DNA of 64,000 nucleotides from Epiperipatus broadwayi (GCA_028023455.1 JAQFVV010012416.1:6863594-6927593); one strand, 5' to 3'. Shown: positions 23,300 through 36,125, numbered from the stretch's first letter. The notes: generated by a model not told the origin, from the letters alone. A program made the numbers and translations.

Positions 23300-25640
23300 A
23301 TGGATCTGTATTGCTGTACATATACATTTTTGGGTGTTTATTTAAATATAAATACATATAAGTATAACAGCTATTTAAAAATCTTCAATCCAATACTTTC
23401 TAATTTGAAGAACACAAGACATTGTTCATATAGCAGTCTCTAGTAAATGAATATGATCATTCTATCATTAAAAGGGGGGGGGTGGATGCTCTAGCAATGA
23501 ATTGTGTGAAGTTTAAACAAATTAGTATCATAAATATATTCTAATATAGAACATTGTTGTCCATTTTTTGTTTATTTGATATTTTGCTATGATGATTTTT
23601 AATTTCTTCAGCAAACAACTTTCCTTTCTAAAATACCTTAACACGATATCTAATTATACTTTTTTAGTATATCTTATTTTTTACCATATCTTTCCAGTGA
23701 AAACAAATGTCATTGATGTAATCTATTTAATATAAATGGGATATACTTATCCAAAGAAACTATGTTCAAGATCATTATAAAACTTCCTATCACAATGTCT
23801 TGCATGATTTATTCATTGAGAGTGTACAATAATGATGGCTCTAAGCTATCACAACCAGTCAATTGAAAAATATATTGATTGCTCTACAGGCTTAACACTG
23901 TTTAGATGGAAAATGTTTGAGTGTTTTTCTATTGTGGTTTAACGATCTGATTAAAAATCCATTTAGGAAACAAATGTTGAATTTTTAACAGAGGATGTTT
24001 ATGTGTAAAATATCTTAAAATGATATTCTAATACTGTCTAAAACACTCAACTTTATTTATTTTAGATTCTTAATTGAGACCATAAACATATAGGAATATA
24101 TGTTACCGATATATGATTAGTATACATTGGTTAATAATAAATTAAAGATTGCACAATGCTAAATAAAATTCAAACATAGCTTTTCCCCATCTATGTCACT
24201 TGATAATATAACAGTTTCTGGATTATATTGTAAAGGTTAGATGTACTGGTCCAAGATCCAAAGTGCCTCACAGCTGAAAGCCATAAGCTTGAACTAAATT
24301 GATGATTTTGGATAGGACAGCACAGCATAGGGATTTAATATGTGCTGTCACCTGCCATCTATTATTACTTATTAAAGCTTATAGTACATGGCATAGAAGT
24401 GAGTAAAAATTATGCTGCTATAATAGCAATATGTAAGCTAAAGTCATGTGATTGAGTCAGGTGACATTTTATTGGAAACTGAAATACAATGAATAAATAC
24501 AAATCAATGCTAAAACGTTTCAACAGTGCTACCTGTATTTAGAATTACAAAGTTTATTCTTAAATAATTACATTGGAAGTTGTTGTTTTTAAATAAACTG
24601 AATTTTTAATTGTGTTTTGTATATGAAACATATAATATGTTCTCTTAATAACTTTTAAAATCCAAACATATGTAAATGATCACTTATCTTGAGAAGAGCC
24701 TTAGAATTAATATACTTAAAGAACTTATAATCTATTAGGTAAGAGGATTTCCATTTACCTAAGTTGTGTGATCCAGAATGGGTTTCTAAATTAAGGTAAT
24801 GCTTGATGAACATTCTATCATTGGTTTGCATTCATTTACTATATTTATTAATGCTTAATTTATTACTATATTGTCTTTTTCATAGCTACATGTATCCAAG
24901 ATTAAATTAAAATTGTTAAATTAAGTAAACTGTAATTTATCTTATAATTATGAAAGTTAATGGCCTCTTACAGGGGTTCATACTTTGTAGATAACATTCT
25001 GGATGATTTCTCAAAGAGTTATATTACCTTCAATTATATTTAAATAAAAGTAAATAAATGTCAGATGAAATACCCGTAATTCTTTTTGGCACTTTATCTA
25101 TATATATAATATCCATGTGAATGTTTGTCAGTAAGACTGTCATGTGTTTCCTGTGAATGTTTGTCTGCAACTCTGTCACATGTCAAATTATTACAAAGAA
25201 TATTTTAATAATTCCACCATTAATAGTTGTCCATAATGCTATCAAATTCACATATAAAATATAACAGGTATATTTAAAAATTTTAATTTTAATTTATAGG
25301 TTTAATTTGGTTACGATCATTTTATTCAAAACAAGTAATTCTGCAAAGCAAAAAAAAATTGTTAAAGCAACCAATTATAAAACAATATTATCAATTAAGA
25401 AGTAATTCCACCACTAATAAACTGTAATACAAAATGATGGTCTTTTAGACCAGCTACATTTCTCACATTTATATAATATTAAAATCTTTTGTTTAATTTA
25501 CATTAAAGCTTTAAAAAAAAAGTTGTTAAAGCAACCAAGTAAAAAAGTGACAGCCTTTCTAAAGACCAGGTATATCTAGTATTTATATGATTTCAATTGC
25601 AGCTTCAGATTATGTATCAAATATTGCAGTTTTATTTAAT
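23300..25640. other. AT-rich sequence, nothing certain
   Basis: A moderately GC-richer stretch at 24180-24540 may be an old repeat, but no relative is seen in the window. No coding frame. Confidence 0.4.
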
Positions 25641-25644
25641 ATTA

Positions 25645-25795
25645 AATAAGGCAAAACTCTCCATACAGTAGTGCCATCCTGTGCCAACCAGAATAGTCAA
25701 TGGATGCCAGAAGGCTTGTGCATATGGAGTTTTTGCCTTGTTTAATAACAATTATGTGCTAGTATAAGAGATGGTGATCATGTGATGTTTATTTA
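25645..25795. repeat. Family C repeat, internally deleted foldback
   Basis: Left end GGCAAAACTCTCCATACAGT to GGCTTGTGCAT joins directly to the complementary end TATGGAGTTTTTGCCTTG. The ribozyme-bearing middle is deleted, leaving two terminal pieces in inverted order. Confidence 0.75.
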
Positions 25796-26497
25796 ATATT
25801 GTTTGTGTATTCCATTGAAAAAGATATTTTGAAAAATAAATCCAATTTTTTATCAGATATTAGCAGAAAGTACACTTTTGACAATCAAATTATCAATATT
25901 AGCATCATCATAACCATTTTCAACTACTCAATCCACTACAGTATGAATTCAATCTCTTCCAAGTTTAATCCAGTTTTGCTTACCTATTGCTTCTCATCAT
26001 TCTTCTAGAAAACTTGTTTACCTCATTCTTCCATCTCACATGTAGTCTATTTCTAGGTTTTTTTATTTGTTGAAATTCAATTTAAAACTTAATAATATTG
26101 TTCATCCATACATTATTAAAAATAATAACAAACAGTGATATTTTAGATTAACAACTGGTTTCTCATTCAAAATATTACTTTAATATTACAGTCTAAAATA
26201 TATTCTATTCTTTATAAAGGTGTTTATAAAATGTATATATATTATCAGTAAATTATATCATTTTTTAAAATTTTGAATAAATCTATCAAAGCATTATTTA
26301 AATATATATATATTAGATCTAAACTTTAAAATGAAAGCAATATTAAAAAATGATTTATTATCAAGTTTTAAATTAAAGTGCTACAACACAAGAAATACTT
26401 TTAATTCACAGTTAACCTTTAATTGTTAGAAAATATTTTTTATATTAAATAAATAAAAAATCCATAAAACTTATTTGATAATTATTTTTTATTTCAG

Positions 26498-26552
26498 TCG
26501 CAGAATAGGACAGACAAACAATACGTTTATATTTTATGCCTGGAGAAGAAAG
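26498..26552 (+). other. Probable 5' UTR exon of the CRAL-TRIO gene
   Basis: A 55-nt segment between a strong acceptor (ATTATTTTTTATTTCAG) and a strong donor (AAAG|GTGAGT). It precedes the start-codon exon at 37366 on the same strand. Joined to it, an ATG at 26535 would open a short upstream frame that overlaps the main start and ends in exon 3, so I treat this as untranslated leader. A further exon upstream is implied by its acceptor but was not found. Confidence 0.5.
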
Positions 26553-28576
26553 GTGAGTAACTTTATTTAGTGTGTAAGAATTATATATAAAAATTCAAAT
26601 ATTTCTCTAATAGCGAGTTAATCTTTTTCTTTTTTTAAAAAAAAAGGACTATAATAAAAATTTATATAAAATGTTTGTTAAGCGTTTTTTTCGAAAGTAA
26701 GTCTATAACTTAAAGTTTAAAAGAGTTTTTTTTCCTAAATATCTCTGATCAACATGATAAAAATGTTACATTAATCTCTAGCAAGTCTTAACAAAGTTCT
26801 TATAATACCAGATTCACTATAAAGTGATATATTGATTGGCTTAATTCAGTAATATCAATGCTCAACTCTCTGCATGATGTTATAATATCACATGCCTCTC
26901 AAGTAACTAATAATAAAATATATTTATTATAAAATAAAATTAAAATTTTAATATTCGGAATTACGGTATTACAGGAAATTAAACAGTTTATATTATCAAA
27001 TATATATTTATTATAAAGTAAAATAAAAAATTTAATTTTCTAATTACGGTAATACGGAGAATCAAATAATTTATATTATCAAACACACAGAGATGTGCAA
27101 AACAAGTGCAATTTAAGGTCTTGTCTTTATATTAAACTTTTATAAGAAATACATACAGATCTCTATTTAAGAAAATAAAACTTTATGCATCTTTTTAAAG
27201 CAGTCAAATTTTTACTTTAAATAGAGTTCTCATTTAAGAGCACGTTTGTCATTAGCTATGGCACATAATACCAAACATTTAATAAAAATAATATTTTCAG
27301 TATATCACAGGAAATATTCTCAAACTATAAAACAGACAAGAAATGAGAGCTATCTTCACTTAAATAATACTTTTTTGGAATGTTTTCTACTTTATATATG
27401 CTGGAAAGTATCTCTGTTAGTCAGGGATACCGTCTAATCATATCTCTGGTACAGCTTAGGTTGTATGCAGTGATTAGATCATTTATCAAGTTAGATTAAA
27501 TAAAATAATAAATATTTATACAATAATTTAATATTAAATTATAAGATATTTTGAATATTAAAACTCTATAAATGAATTTAAATAGATATCAGCTTCAATC
27601 AGGTCATGTATCATTTATTACTCAGCTCGTATTATGTAAAAAAAAAAAATTGGAAAATCATACTGCAATATATACAATTTTACAAATTGTTTTGTTAATC
27701 ACCTGCCTTAAAGTGAAATTAATCATCCACACAAATATAATGATTGCTTGTCTTACAACCGTACTGTGATTGGAATGAGCGTCTCTCCAGATTTGTTTAC
27801 ATATTTTCAAAATGCATTAAATTCATTAAACTGAATATTAAAAAATTAAAATTTTCAAAGACAGTAAATAATTTTTTTCATGTTACTTAGAATTTCCAAA
27901 TGCTCTCATAATTTTGTTTTGCCCCTACCCAGTGTAACTAGTCACCAATAAATATGTATCTAGATGCTATTGTCTATGGGTTTAGAAACTCATCGCCTCA
28001 TTCCTCTAAAATTATTATCTGGATAAGTAATGCCTTCTACTATCTCTTTGTAAAAAAATGTGCAGAGGTTTTTGCTATTTTAGCTTATCTTTACGACTGA
28101 GACAATCAATTTGCTTTTCAAAGATGTTTGTTTATTAACTATTCTATTATCCACAAATAGAATCAGTGTTTAGATGTAAAATATCTGATTGATGCTCCAT
28201 TTTTACTAATTAAAGCATCATGTGACTGATACTTCCCTTGTCATCTGCAATAGGAGCAACTTTTCACTTCATTTATTCTATGTTAGAGCCACCAGTCATA
28301 AGTTTTAAATAGTCATTGACTATTAGCTGGTAATGCAATATCTAAATCCAAAGTCTATAGGAGCAACAGATTTGTTTTTGTCTGGGGATCTGGGCATAAT
28401 GCCACCATATAGTATAAAATAAATAAATAAGTAAATAAATAAATAATCAAATGATTTTATTGCTCAGGAATTCACAGGAGGTTTGAATACCAAAAATGCT
28501 AGAATTTGAATTAATCCAAGGACCTTATCTTCCAGAAACTGGCCCTCTATGAACAGAATGTATAACTACTTAAGTT
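26553..28576. other. Putative intron sequence, AT-rich
   Basis: No repeats or genes supported between the exon at 26498 and the SINE at 28577. Confidence 0.4.
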
Positions 28577-28699
28577 TTTTTTTTTTAAATGTCATAGCAT
28601 CAGCCAGGATGCGAACCTGCAACCCGGGCAACTGCTTGCAAGTGCAAAGCAGCCATGCTGACCTCTCGACCACCAATGCAAGACATAACTACTTAAGTT
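28562..28699 (-). mobile_element. SINE family 1 with perfect 15-bp target-site duplication
   Basis: The minus-strand body (28684-28577) reads GTCTTGCATTGGTGGTCGAG, carries the A box TGGTCGAGAGG and B box GGTTCGCATCC, and ends ATGCTATGACA plus an A-rich tail of about 15. ATAACTACTTAAGTT stands on both sides (28562-28576, 28685-28699). The best-preserved copy of the family after 44743. Confidence 0.9.
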
Positions 28700-29234
28700 A
28701 ATAATTAAAAACTCCAGAATAAATATAATGAATTTATATCTTTTTATAGTAGCAAATCTCACATTAGGAATCAGTGGCATGGCTATGACTCACAATCATT
28801 GTTTGTGCCTGATGATTTTTAACTCAATTTTATTTCTAAAGCAATGCTATTTTTCAGGAAAACAGGTAGGCCCCCGATTTAGATTTCACATTCCATGAAT
28901 AATGCCTTATAAAATACATTGTACATAGAAATATTGTAATTCGGTGCATGCTGGAAGTAAAATTGCAAGCACTATATCTCTGAATATTTAATTTTTTACT
29001 AAAAAGCTTTGAATTTAAATTAATTAAATATATTTATCTGAACTTTCAATATTTTTAAAGAAATGTTTATTTATTTATATGTTCATTTTTTGATTCAATT
29101 GAAGAGATAACATCAGAATTGATTATTAAGAGAGCAGTTATATAAATACCCTGTAATATATCTTTTATTATTTTGCTTCAAACCATGAATTTTTCTAAAG
29201 TTCAGGCTTTTTTATACCTGCACTTCTATATGTA

Positions 29235-29490
29235 ATGTATAGGGGGTTTGAACTCAGATTTTCACCCAACCCTAACCATCCATGCTATCTCATACTGCTG
29301 ATACACTTAATCACACACATGTTGAAAAGATAAATAATTACCAATATATATATTTCATGCTAAACCAGCCCTCATCAGTTGGTCCAGATTATTATCTCCA
29401 CACATATATACAATCAAAGCTCAGCTTATATTAAGATAGACAATCTGCATACTTTAATGGACAGGCTTCAAACTACTACATCCCACAATT
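29235..29490 (-). repeat. Family B ribozyme repeat
   Basis: Begins GTTTGAACTCAGATTTTCAC and ends in ACTTTAATGGACAGGC. It contains the ribozyme at 29330-29396. It lies in the first putative intron of the CRAL-TRIO gene, antisense to that gene. Confidence 0.8.
29330..29396 (-). ncRNA. Hammerhead ribozyme, family B, core intact
   Basis: Minus strand: stem I strand ACCAA, CTGATGA (29378-29372), stem II hairpin with a GGCT/AGC-type stem, GAAA (29356-29353), palindromic stem III TAT/ATA, then TA and cleavage between 29345 and 29344, then TTGGT closing stem I. Stem II is weakened at its base by one mismatch, so activity may be reduced. Confidence 0.65.
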
Positions 29491-29499
29491 CTTTGCTTT

Positions 29500-30573
29500 A
29501 GAAAATGGGATCGAAATGGTGAATTTATTGTTTTTCTAGATGTACCTTTTCACATCACTATCAGAGTATAATAAAAGATCAGGTCATAAATAGCTGTAAA
29601 CTTCCTAGAAACCCACAATTATATACATATAATAAATTATAATTTTAAAACTTAAGTTTATTCTATGCTTGTATACTTTTTGCTACGAATAAGTTAAAGA
29701 AATATGTTTACAGCATTTGGAGCAAATAATTCCTAACTACTGATGGTATAAAGGCAATTACAACTAATATCAAAGTCATTCATCTATCTTCAACTGAAAT
29801 TCATAATCTTAAATGGATAGTATATTAGACAATAATAGTTTTTATATATGTAAGTTTGAATGAATTAGCATGAACATCTTGACTAATTTGATATTTGATC
29901 TCATAGTCACTATTACTTAATTTGCTATCTATATAAGATCTTGGGTAGCAAGATGAAGACAGATTCATATTCATCTGCAAAATGAATGTGACTTTGGTAC
30001 AAAGAAAAGTTTCATTAATATAATTATTACCATCAGAAGTATGTTCTTCCAACTGTAATTTATTTATTACAATATATCCTGAATTCTATATATATATTCT
30101 GACCTTTTATTTAGGCCACTGTATTAAATAGTCAAAATTTTGAATTGTAAAGATAGATCTGGCATTAATAGCTTAACAAATGACTTTAAATAGAGACTGT
30201 TCCAGATACACTAGAAAATCTGCTTGAGTGTAGAAGAGATTTTCTATGCATTGTAGGATTTTAATGGTGATAAAATGATAATTTAACAATATTATTATTA
30301 ATTTGTGGGTATAAATATGTTTGCTATTTTATTATTATTATTGAATAGTAATTGGAAAAATTAAATTTATAAATCTTGTAAATGAATAATTGTAGTCAAT
30401 TCCTTAAGCATATTTTTATGATGAATTAAAACAGTATTGAATATTCTGGGTAGTTATCAAAAATGAAGATAGATAGAATAATATTGATGATATTCACATT
30501 AAGTTATTGTTGGTCTATTTTTAATTGTACCACAATTCAATGTAATATAAGGTATAAATAACTTAACAGAGTT
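29500..30573. other. AT-rich sequence, nothing seen
   Basis: No supported gene. Confidence 0.45.
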
Positions 30574-31135
30574 TGTAAGGGGGGGTGTCTATCAAGAAAG
30601 AAAAATTAGAGTAAAGACTTCAAGATCTAACACCTACAAAATTAAAGAGAGAAAGAAAAAGCTGAAAAAGTTAACAACATTGGGATTGAATTGAACAAGA
30701 TTACAAGATAGTGTATGTTTAAAAACATGGAATAAGAAATTTTATTCCTTATATATCGCCCTTTCGTTTTTCGTTTTTCCAAAAGGTGAGGCCAAACAAA
30801 CGACAGCGAAAGTTTTTTTTTCTTTATCGGTTTATTCACTATCAATACAAGGGGGCGCCAGACACGTGTTTAATTATTATTTAACTTCTCGCATCACCTT
30901 ACGTCATGTCAAAACGATTTCGAAGTCTAATCCCGCCCACCAGCTCCGACTCCTAGCATGGACAATAGGGTCCTCAGGGCCACGATGTAATTGTTTCAGC
31001 AATTACTCCTTACGTAAAGACGCCTGTACACTAATGGGAAGGAAGTTTTGTTTATTAACTGAGTGATCCTAGTACTGGACTTAACTATTGGTTGTTGGCG
31101 ACCAATACGACTGTTCGTTCATCCCTCCAAAACAA
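30574..31135. other. GC-enriched segment, possible promoter or LTR
   Basis: Within a region of about 28% G+C, 30760-31130 is much richer and keeps several CpGs. It contains GGGGGCGCCAGACACG, TGACGTAA-like (minus) and CCCGCCC boxes, and CCAAT on the plus strand (near 31103). The upstream part begins with a G-run followed by TGTCTATC and shares short blocks with 20440-20700. It may be an alternative promoter of the CRAL-TRIO gene (it lies in its first putative intron) or an LTR; GGCGCC resembles part of a primer-binding site. Confidence 0.3.
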
Positions 31136-33470
31136 TTAACTTCTAAGATCATCCCCCTATGAATTACTTTCAATATTGCATTAAACATTTATTTATGTTT
31201 TATTATGCCCATTCTTACCTATCTTAACAGAGTAAATAAATAAACGTGTTGGGTTTAAAGATTTAAAGAAAAATGTTAAGTAAAAATATGTCTAAATTAG
31301 TGTAATAAAGATCACTTTATTGTGATTAAAAGAGATAAGTAAGAATTTAATTGTAGAAAGATTTGAGAATGTCGATTGTTATATACGAAAAATTTATTGA
31401 ATATAAAAAAAAGCAATATTTTATTAAAATAAAAAAAATATATTATACATAATACAATAGGAATACAAATTTCATTTTATATCTTAATTGTATGCTTATT
31501 AGATAATAATTAAGGTCAATTCTGTTTTGGAAGTCTAAGATTAATTTGTTTATGATGTTAGGTTAAAATAAGTTACATAATAGGTTAAATATTAGTCTTT
31601 ATGTTTATTTCGCAAGTGTAGTTAGTTACTATGAGATTGTTTAAGAGTTTGTGGGTATGAAACATAAAGTAAAATAAATTGTTACCTAGATTTGGTTTCG
31701 ATTCTGTTAATGAAATGAGGATTTGAACGTGGGATATGGCATCTTATTAGTTATTCGTTTATTCAAAGTTGAGCATAGTGTGGTCTGGACGATTCTGGTA
31801 TTTCTCGGAACATTATTATTTGATCGGAGCATTAATTTCAAGTGGAGTGTCGTTAAATATTCTAGTTTGGAGATATTTGGTGGCGGGATCAGTCATGAGG
31901 GTTTCCTAGCCCATCATGATAATCGACGCTCTCAGTATTAATTTCACATATCATCTTGAATTCGGATAGGCGAAACGAAGAATATTATTTTATATCAAGC
32001 ATATCAAGTAAACTATATTGAATATATCAAGAATTAAAACATATTAAAAAAATATCAGTCATCATTGAATAGATTTTTCGTGATATTTATATGAGATGGA
32101 TCTTATCTTAGTAATCTCCTCCCAGAGTTCATATTTTTAGAGTTGTCGTCGGTGGTTCGATGTAAATGTTCCTCAATCCTTGTGTTAAGGAATTTTAGGT
32201 CTAGGCAATCTCATGTTGATCTCAGTTAAAAACTTCTATTCATTCACACTTTGAGTGCATACGTGTGTGCGTGTCTTACAAGAAAATACAATTTACATTA
32301 ACTTAGAGTCGAGCATTTAATCTTTTTCAAATCATTTTATAAGTTTTACTTTTACTATAATTATAATTCTAAAAGAAACCCTTTTTCAAATACCCCGTGG
32401 CGTATACAAGTGGAAATTATCTATTAATATTTATAAGAGCATATTATATTTTCTTTTATTATATTTTTAGAGAATGTTATATTATTAATTTATACGAAAG
32501 CCTTAACTATTTAATGAGACAATTATTATCTTTATTTTTACAAATGTATTTTAGAAAATGTGGAAAGAAAACTATTAAAGGTTACAAAATATAACGTTAA
32601 GAGTATTTTATACTGCTTGAGTGTGTGTGTGTTTACATATACCGACTTTGTCTCGGTATAATACATTTTTCTGTGTCTTTTCCATTCATTTAAAATCCCT
32701 GTAATTTATACTGGAGGAAAAAGAAAAATGAGAACCATATTGAGAATTAATTGTCTGAACAAATATGACTTTAAACTCAAGACCAAACAAGAAAGTGTAA
32801 GCATGAACTTTTATTTTATTTATGTTAGTTAGTTTTTATATTTAAAAATGATGTGTGAATTATTTAGAGTGGCAAAGAAAAGGAAAAAATGTTTTTGCGT
32901 GCTCTTTATAAATAAAGAAAAATATGTTTGCTCATAAATTATAATCTAATAAAAATATAATCCAAAAATAATTTTGAACAAAACTTTTAAGATTTAAGTC
33001 AAACCAATTAAAGATCACTTCAAATAATAAAGAGTTTAATCAATGTAAAAAGAAAAAAATGTGAGAACTTATTTCCTATTCTTATTAACCTTTTTCTTGA
33101 AATTTTTTTTTTTAAATTTACATTGGCCAAGTGAATTAAAGTTTTACAACTTTTGATTGGTCAATTACAGAATCAGCAGTAAAAATATATTCATCTTTTA
33201 ATATTATATTCATTTTAGTTTCATTTGTAAAAAGTATACTAATAAATTGTCAGATTATGAAAATGAACAAAAGTTTTTTCAAAAATAAATTTTTATTTAT
33301 AATTATAAAAATATTCTATAGTGGAGAACATAAAAAGATTGTTCTAGCCTATTAAAAAATGTTGGATACATCATAGACTTCCTTTCTCAATTTACATTCA
33401 TGAAAAAGTAAAAAAATTTTTGCTAAAATCTTACTATTTTTTTAAAATAACTATATTTTCAGCATATTTT
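31136..33470. other. Mostly AT-rich sequence; GC-richer block at 31690-32240
   Basis: A 72-codon open frame at 31723-31941 (plus) lacks recognisable motifs and ends shortly after TTTGGTGGCGGGATC, which could be a retroelement primer-binding region. I cannot assign it. The remainder shows nothing. Confidence 0.3.
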
Positions 33471-33474
33471 ACCA

Positions 33475-34072
33475 AAATACATTACAATATTGGTGGTTAT
33501 TTATCTTTTCAACATATATGTGTTCAAGTGTATCAGTGTTATGAGATAGAATGGAGAGTGGAGGGTCATGTGAAAGTCTGTGCTCATATACTCTATATAT
33601 TACATATATTGATACAGGTATATAATAAGCCTGTATATCAGTTATTATATAGTAGAGATATCTGCCCATCTCTTGTATATGTATTAAATGAATTATGTCC
33701 TGAGCATGAGGGATCAGATTGACTTTTGGTCAACATAGGTGTGACATGAATCTCAGCCTCATGGTGGCCTTTGAGCATTTCATCATCAGATTTTCAATTG
33801 GATAGATGGTTGAAGAATTGGAGTGTGGGGTGGATTGAAGCCTGTACATTAAAGTATGAAGATTGGCTATCTTAATATTTATCTGAGCACTTATTGCATA
33901 AATGTGTAGAGATGATAATCTGAACCAACTGTTGATTGCTGGTTTAGCATGAAATACATATATTGGTGATTATTTATCTTTTTGGCATATATGTGTTCAA
34001 GTGTATCAGTATTGTGAGATACAGTGGAGAGTGGTGAGTTGTGTAAAAGTCTGTGCTCATATACCCTATATA
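33475..34072 (+). repeat. Family B tandem array: one partial and one full unit
   Basis: The end of one unit (33475-33593) runs directly into a complete next unit (33594-34072). The two equivalent cleavage positions (33489 and 33962) are 473 bases apart, giving the monomer length. The unit junction carries ATATTACATATATTGATACA, also found at the centre and right end of the palindrome at 37621. Confidence 0.85.
33911..33978 (+). ncRNA. Hammerhead ribozyme, family B, one core change
   Basis: ACCAA, CTGTTGA (33929-33935, A to T in the core), stem II TGCTG-GTT-TAGCA with a G-U pair, GAAA, TAC/ATA, TA, TTGGT. The core substitution should abolish or reduce cleavage. Confidence 0.6.
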
Positions 34073-34482
34073 TATAAAAATATAAAGAGTTTATTTTATA
34101 TAAATAGAAGTCAAAGTTCATTGATAATATGCTTTTCAACAAATGTGTATATGAATATTTTTTATGTCTAAATAAAATGTATTAAATATATTCAGTGATT
34201 TGTATAATGTATTCTTTATTATTATAAATGAGTAAATGATTCAAAAAATTATGACACTTAAAAAATAAAAAAAAATGATATTGTATATCAATTATGCATG
34301 AATTTAATGTTCCATATATTATGGAATAAAGATATTTTATTGAAAAATAATTAACAGAATATCAGGTTCTGCTCAATGTGTAAAAACTACAAAAAAATGA
34401 TAATTAAAAAATGATATTAATACTTTTTATTAGACATTCATTAGACTAGAGATTATCCAATAATGAATAATATTTCTAAACA
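34073..34482. other. AT-rich spacer, nothing seen
   Basis: No supported feature. Confidence 0.45.
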
Positions 34483-34582
34483 AAGGCAAAACTCTCCATA
34501 CAGTAGTGCCACCCTGTGCCAAACACAGTAATCAATGGATGCCAGAAGGCTTGTGCATAAAATCCCTATCTAGTGCCTACTT

Positions 34583-34641
34583 ATTCAATATCCCCAGACT
34601 AGTTTCTGGCTTGTGGCCATCATCAGTGAGGATTCTTGGAT
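34583..34641 (-). ncRNA. Hammerhead ribozyme, family C, core intact
   Basis: Minus strand: CCTCA, CTGATGA (34626-34620), stem II TGGC-CACAA-GCCA, GAAA (34606-34603), CTAG, then TC and cleavage between 34597 and 34596, then TGGGG. CCTCA/TGGGG forms the inner stem I (one G-U); the outer CCAA/TTGG block has one mismatch in this copy. Confidence 0.85.
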
Positions 34642-34774
34642 CTGTGAGCACTGCACCTAGATCTTAGGATCTAATGCAACCCTCCAGCAGCCACCTTTTA
34701 ACTCTACTTTACTACAAAACTATGAGAATGAAATTGAAAACATTGTTAATATCTTCAATCTAAGCTCAATAGCT

Positions 34775-34828
34775 CCTCACTGATGATGGCCACAAGCCAG
34801 AAACTAGTCTGGGGTTATTGGATGAGTA
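34775..34828 (+). ncRNA. Hammerhead ribozyme, family C, core intact
   Basis: CCTCA, CTGATGA (34780-34786), stem II TGGCCACAAGCCA, GAAA (34800-34803), CTAG, TC, cleavage after 34809, TGGGG. The outer part of stem I is altered compared with other copies. Confidence 0.8.
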
Positions 34829-35387
34829 GGCACTAGATAGGGATTTTATGCACAAGTCTTCTGGCATCCATTGATTACTCTGTTTGGCACAGGATGGCAC
34901 TACTGTATGAAGAGTTTTGCTTTTGTTTACAACAATTATGTGCTAGTATAGAGATGGTGATTATGTGATGTTTAGTGGTTTAAATAATATTTCTGTAGTG
35001 TAATTTTCCCTACACCATTCTCATGCAAGGTAGGGATGGTTTCTATTCACTTTTAGCACCCCATGGAGGGATGTAATCATAAACAAATGACCAAAGACAT
35101 GCAAAAAAGATCTATTATCTCCAAGATCCACATTTTGTGCTGAACCAGCACCCATCATTTGGCTAGACCACAGTCACTTATACATATCTTTATCATTGTT
35201 CAGTATATAGAGATAGATACCAAATTACTACAGCTTATTTGATGTGTCAAATGTTCTGCCCTCACAACTTTGACCCAAAACATTTAATGAAAGTATATAA
35301 TCAGTGATTTGAACCCAGACTTTCAAGCTCCCTTCAGTCATCCACTTTAATATGATCAATACAAATGCCCACATACATGTGAAAAGA

Positions 35388-35397
35388 TAAATGATCA

Positions 35398-35444
<47 letters not shown>

Positions 35445-35486
35445 CATGCATAACCAGCACTCATCAGTTGGTCCAGATCATCATCC
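35388..35486 (-). ncRNA. Hammerhead ribozyme, family B, with stem III grown into an (AT)n tract
   Basis: Minus strand keeps ACCAA, CTGATGA (35467-35461), the stem II hairpin and GAAA (35445-35442). In place of the six-base palindrome TACGTA it has about 38 bases of alternating AT (35404-35441), itself a perfect hairpin, before the TTGGT strand of stem I. Confidence 0.65.
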
Positions 35487-35666
35487 CCCACACATATATA
35501 TATATAATCAGAGCTCAGTTTATATTAAGTTAGCAAATCTATACACTTTAATGGACAGACCACTCCTCTCCTATCTCCAACTCTTCAGCAGAGAGCACTG
35601 AAGTCTTTAAAGTGTGTAGATTTACTCTCTTAATATAAACTAAGCAATAATTATATGTGTGTGGGA

Positions 35667-35733
35667 GATGATGATCCAAATCAACTGATGAATGCTGGTT
35701 CAGCAGGAAATATGTATATTAGAGATCATATAT
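35667..35733 (+). ncRNA. Hammerhead ribozyme, family B, core intact
   Basis: CTGATGA (35685-35691), stem II TGCTG-GTT-CAGCA, GAAA (35707-35710), TAT/GTA, TA, cleavage after 35718. Stem I is weaker than in the copy at 38387 (ATCAA against TTAGA). Confidence 0.65.
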
Positions 35734-36002
35734 CTTTTATTTTAGATAGAGTGGATGATTGAAAGAAGCATGAAATTCTGGGTTCAAATCCTCTTTAATT
35801 ACATCTAGTTTAAGTATATATACTATATTTGTATTTCAATATTACATATTCAGTCTGTATTCTGCCCATCTCTCTTCTGTGTATTTAAATGAACATATTA
35901 ATGACCTACATATGAGCGGTTAGATTGACTTAAGGTCAACATTGGTATGATTATAATATTGGCATTAAGAAAGGTTCTGAGTATTCCATCATCAGATTTT
36001 CA

Positions 36003-36125
36003 GTGATATGGATGGAGATCTTGGATGACTAGGCACTAGATAAAGATTTTATGCAAAAGCCTTTCTGCACTCATTGATTACTTGCACTAAGTGTCACTAC
36101 TGTATGGAGAGTTTTGCCTCTGTGT
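36003..36125 (+). repeat. Family C 3' part fused to a family B unit
   Basis: GATGACTAGGCACTAGATA to GAGAGTTTTGCCTC matches the part of family C after the ribozyme. It follows a family B sequence (TTTTCAGTGATATGGATGGA) without a gap, so this is a chimeric junction. Confidence 0.7.

Larger units (their letters stand above)
34483..34985. repeat. Family C inverted pair with diverging ribozymes
   Basis: The left arm (from ACAAAGGCAAAACTCTCC) and right arm (ending AGAGTTTTGCTTTTGTTTAC) are complementary over most of their length and meet near 34740. Each arm carries one hammerhead, on the minus strand at left and the plus strand at right. Confidence 0.9.
35285..35830. repeat. Inverted pair of family B units
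   Basis: The left arm begins GATTTGAACCCAGACTTTC; the right arm ends CTGGGTTCAAATCC. The centre lies near 35590. The start of another unit follows in tandem (35830-36002), with CTGCCCATCTCTCTTCTG and GATTGACTTAAGGTCAAC. Confidence 0.85.
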
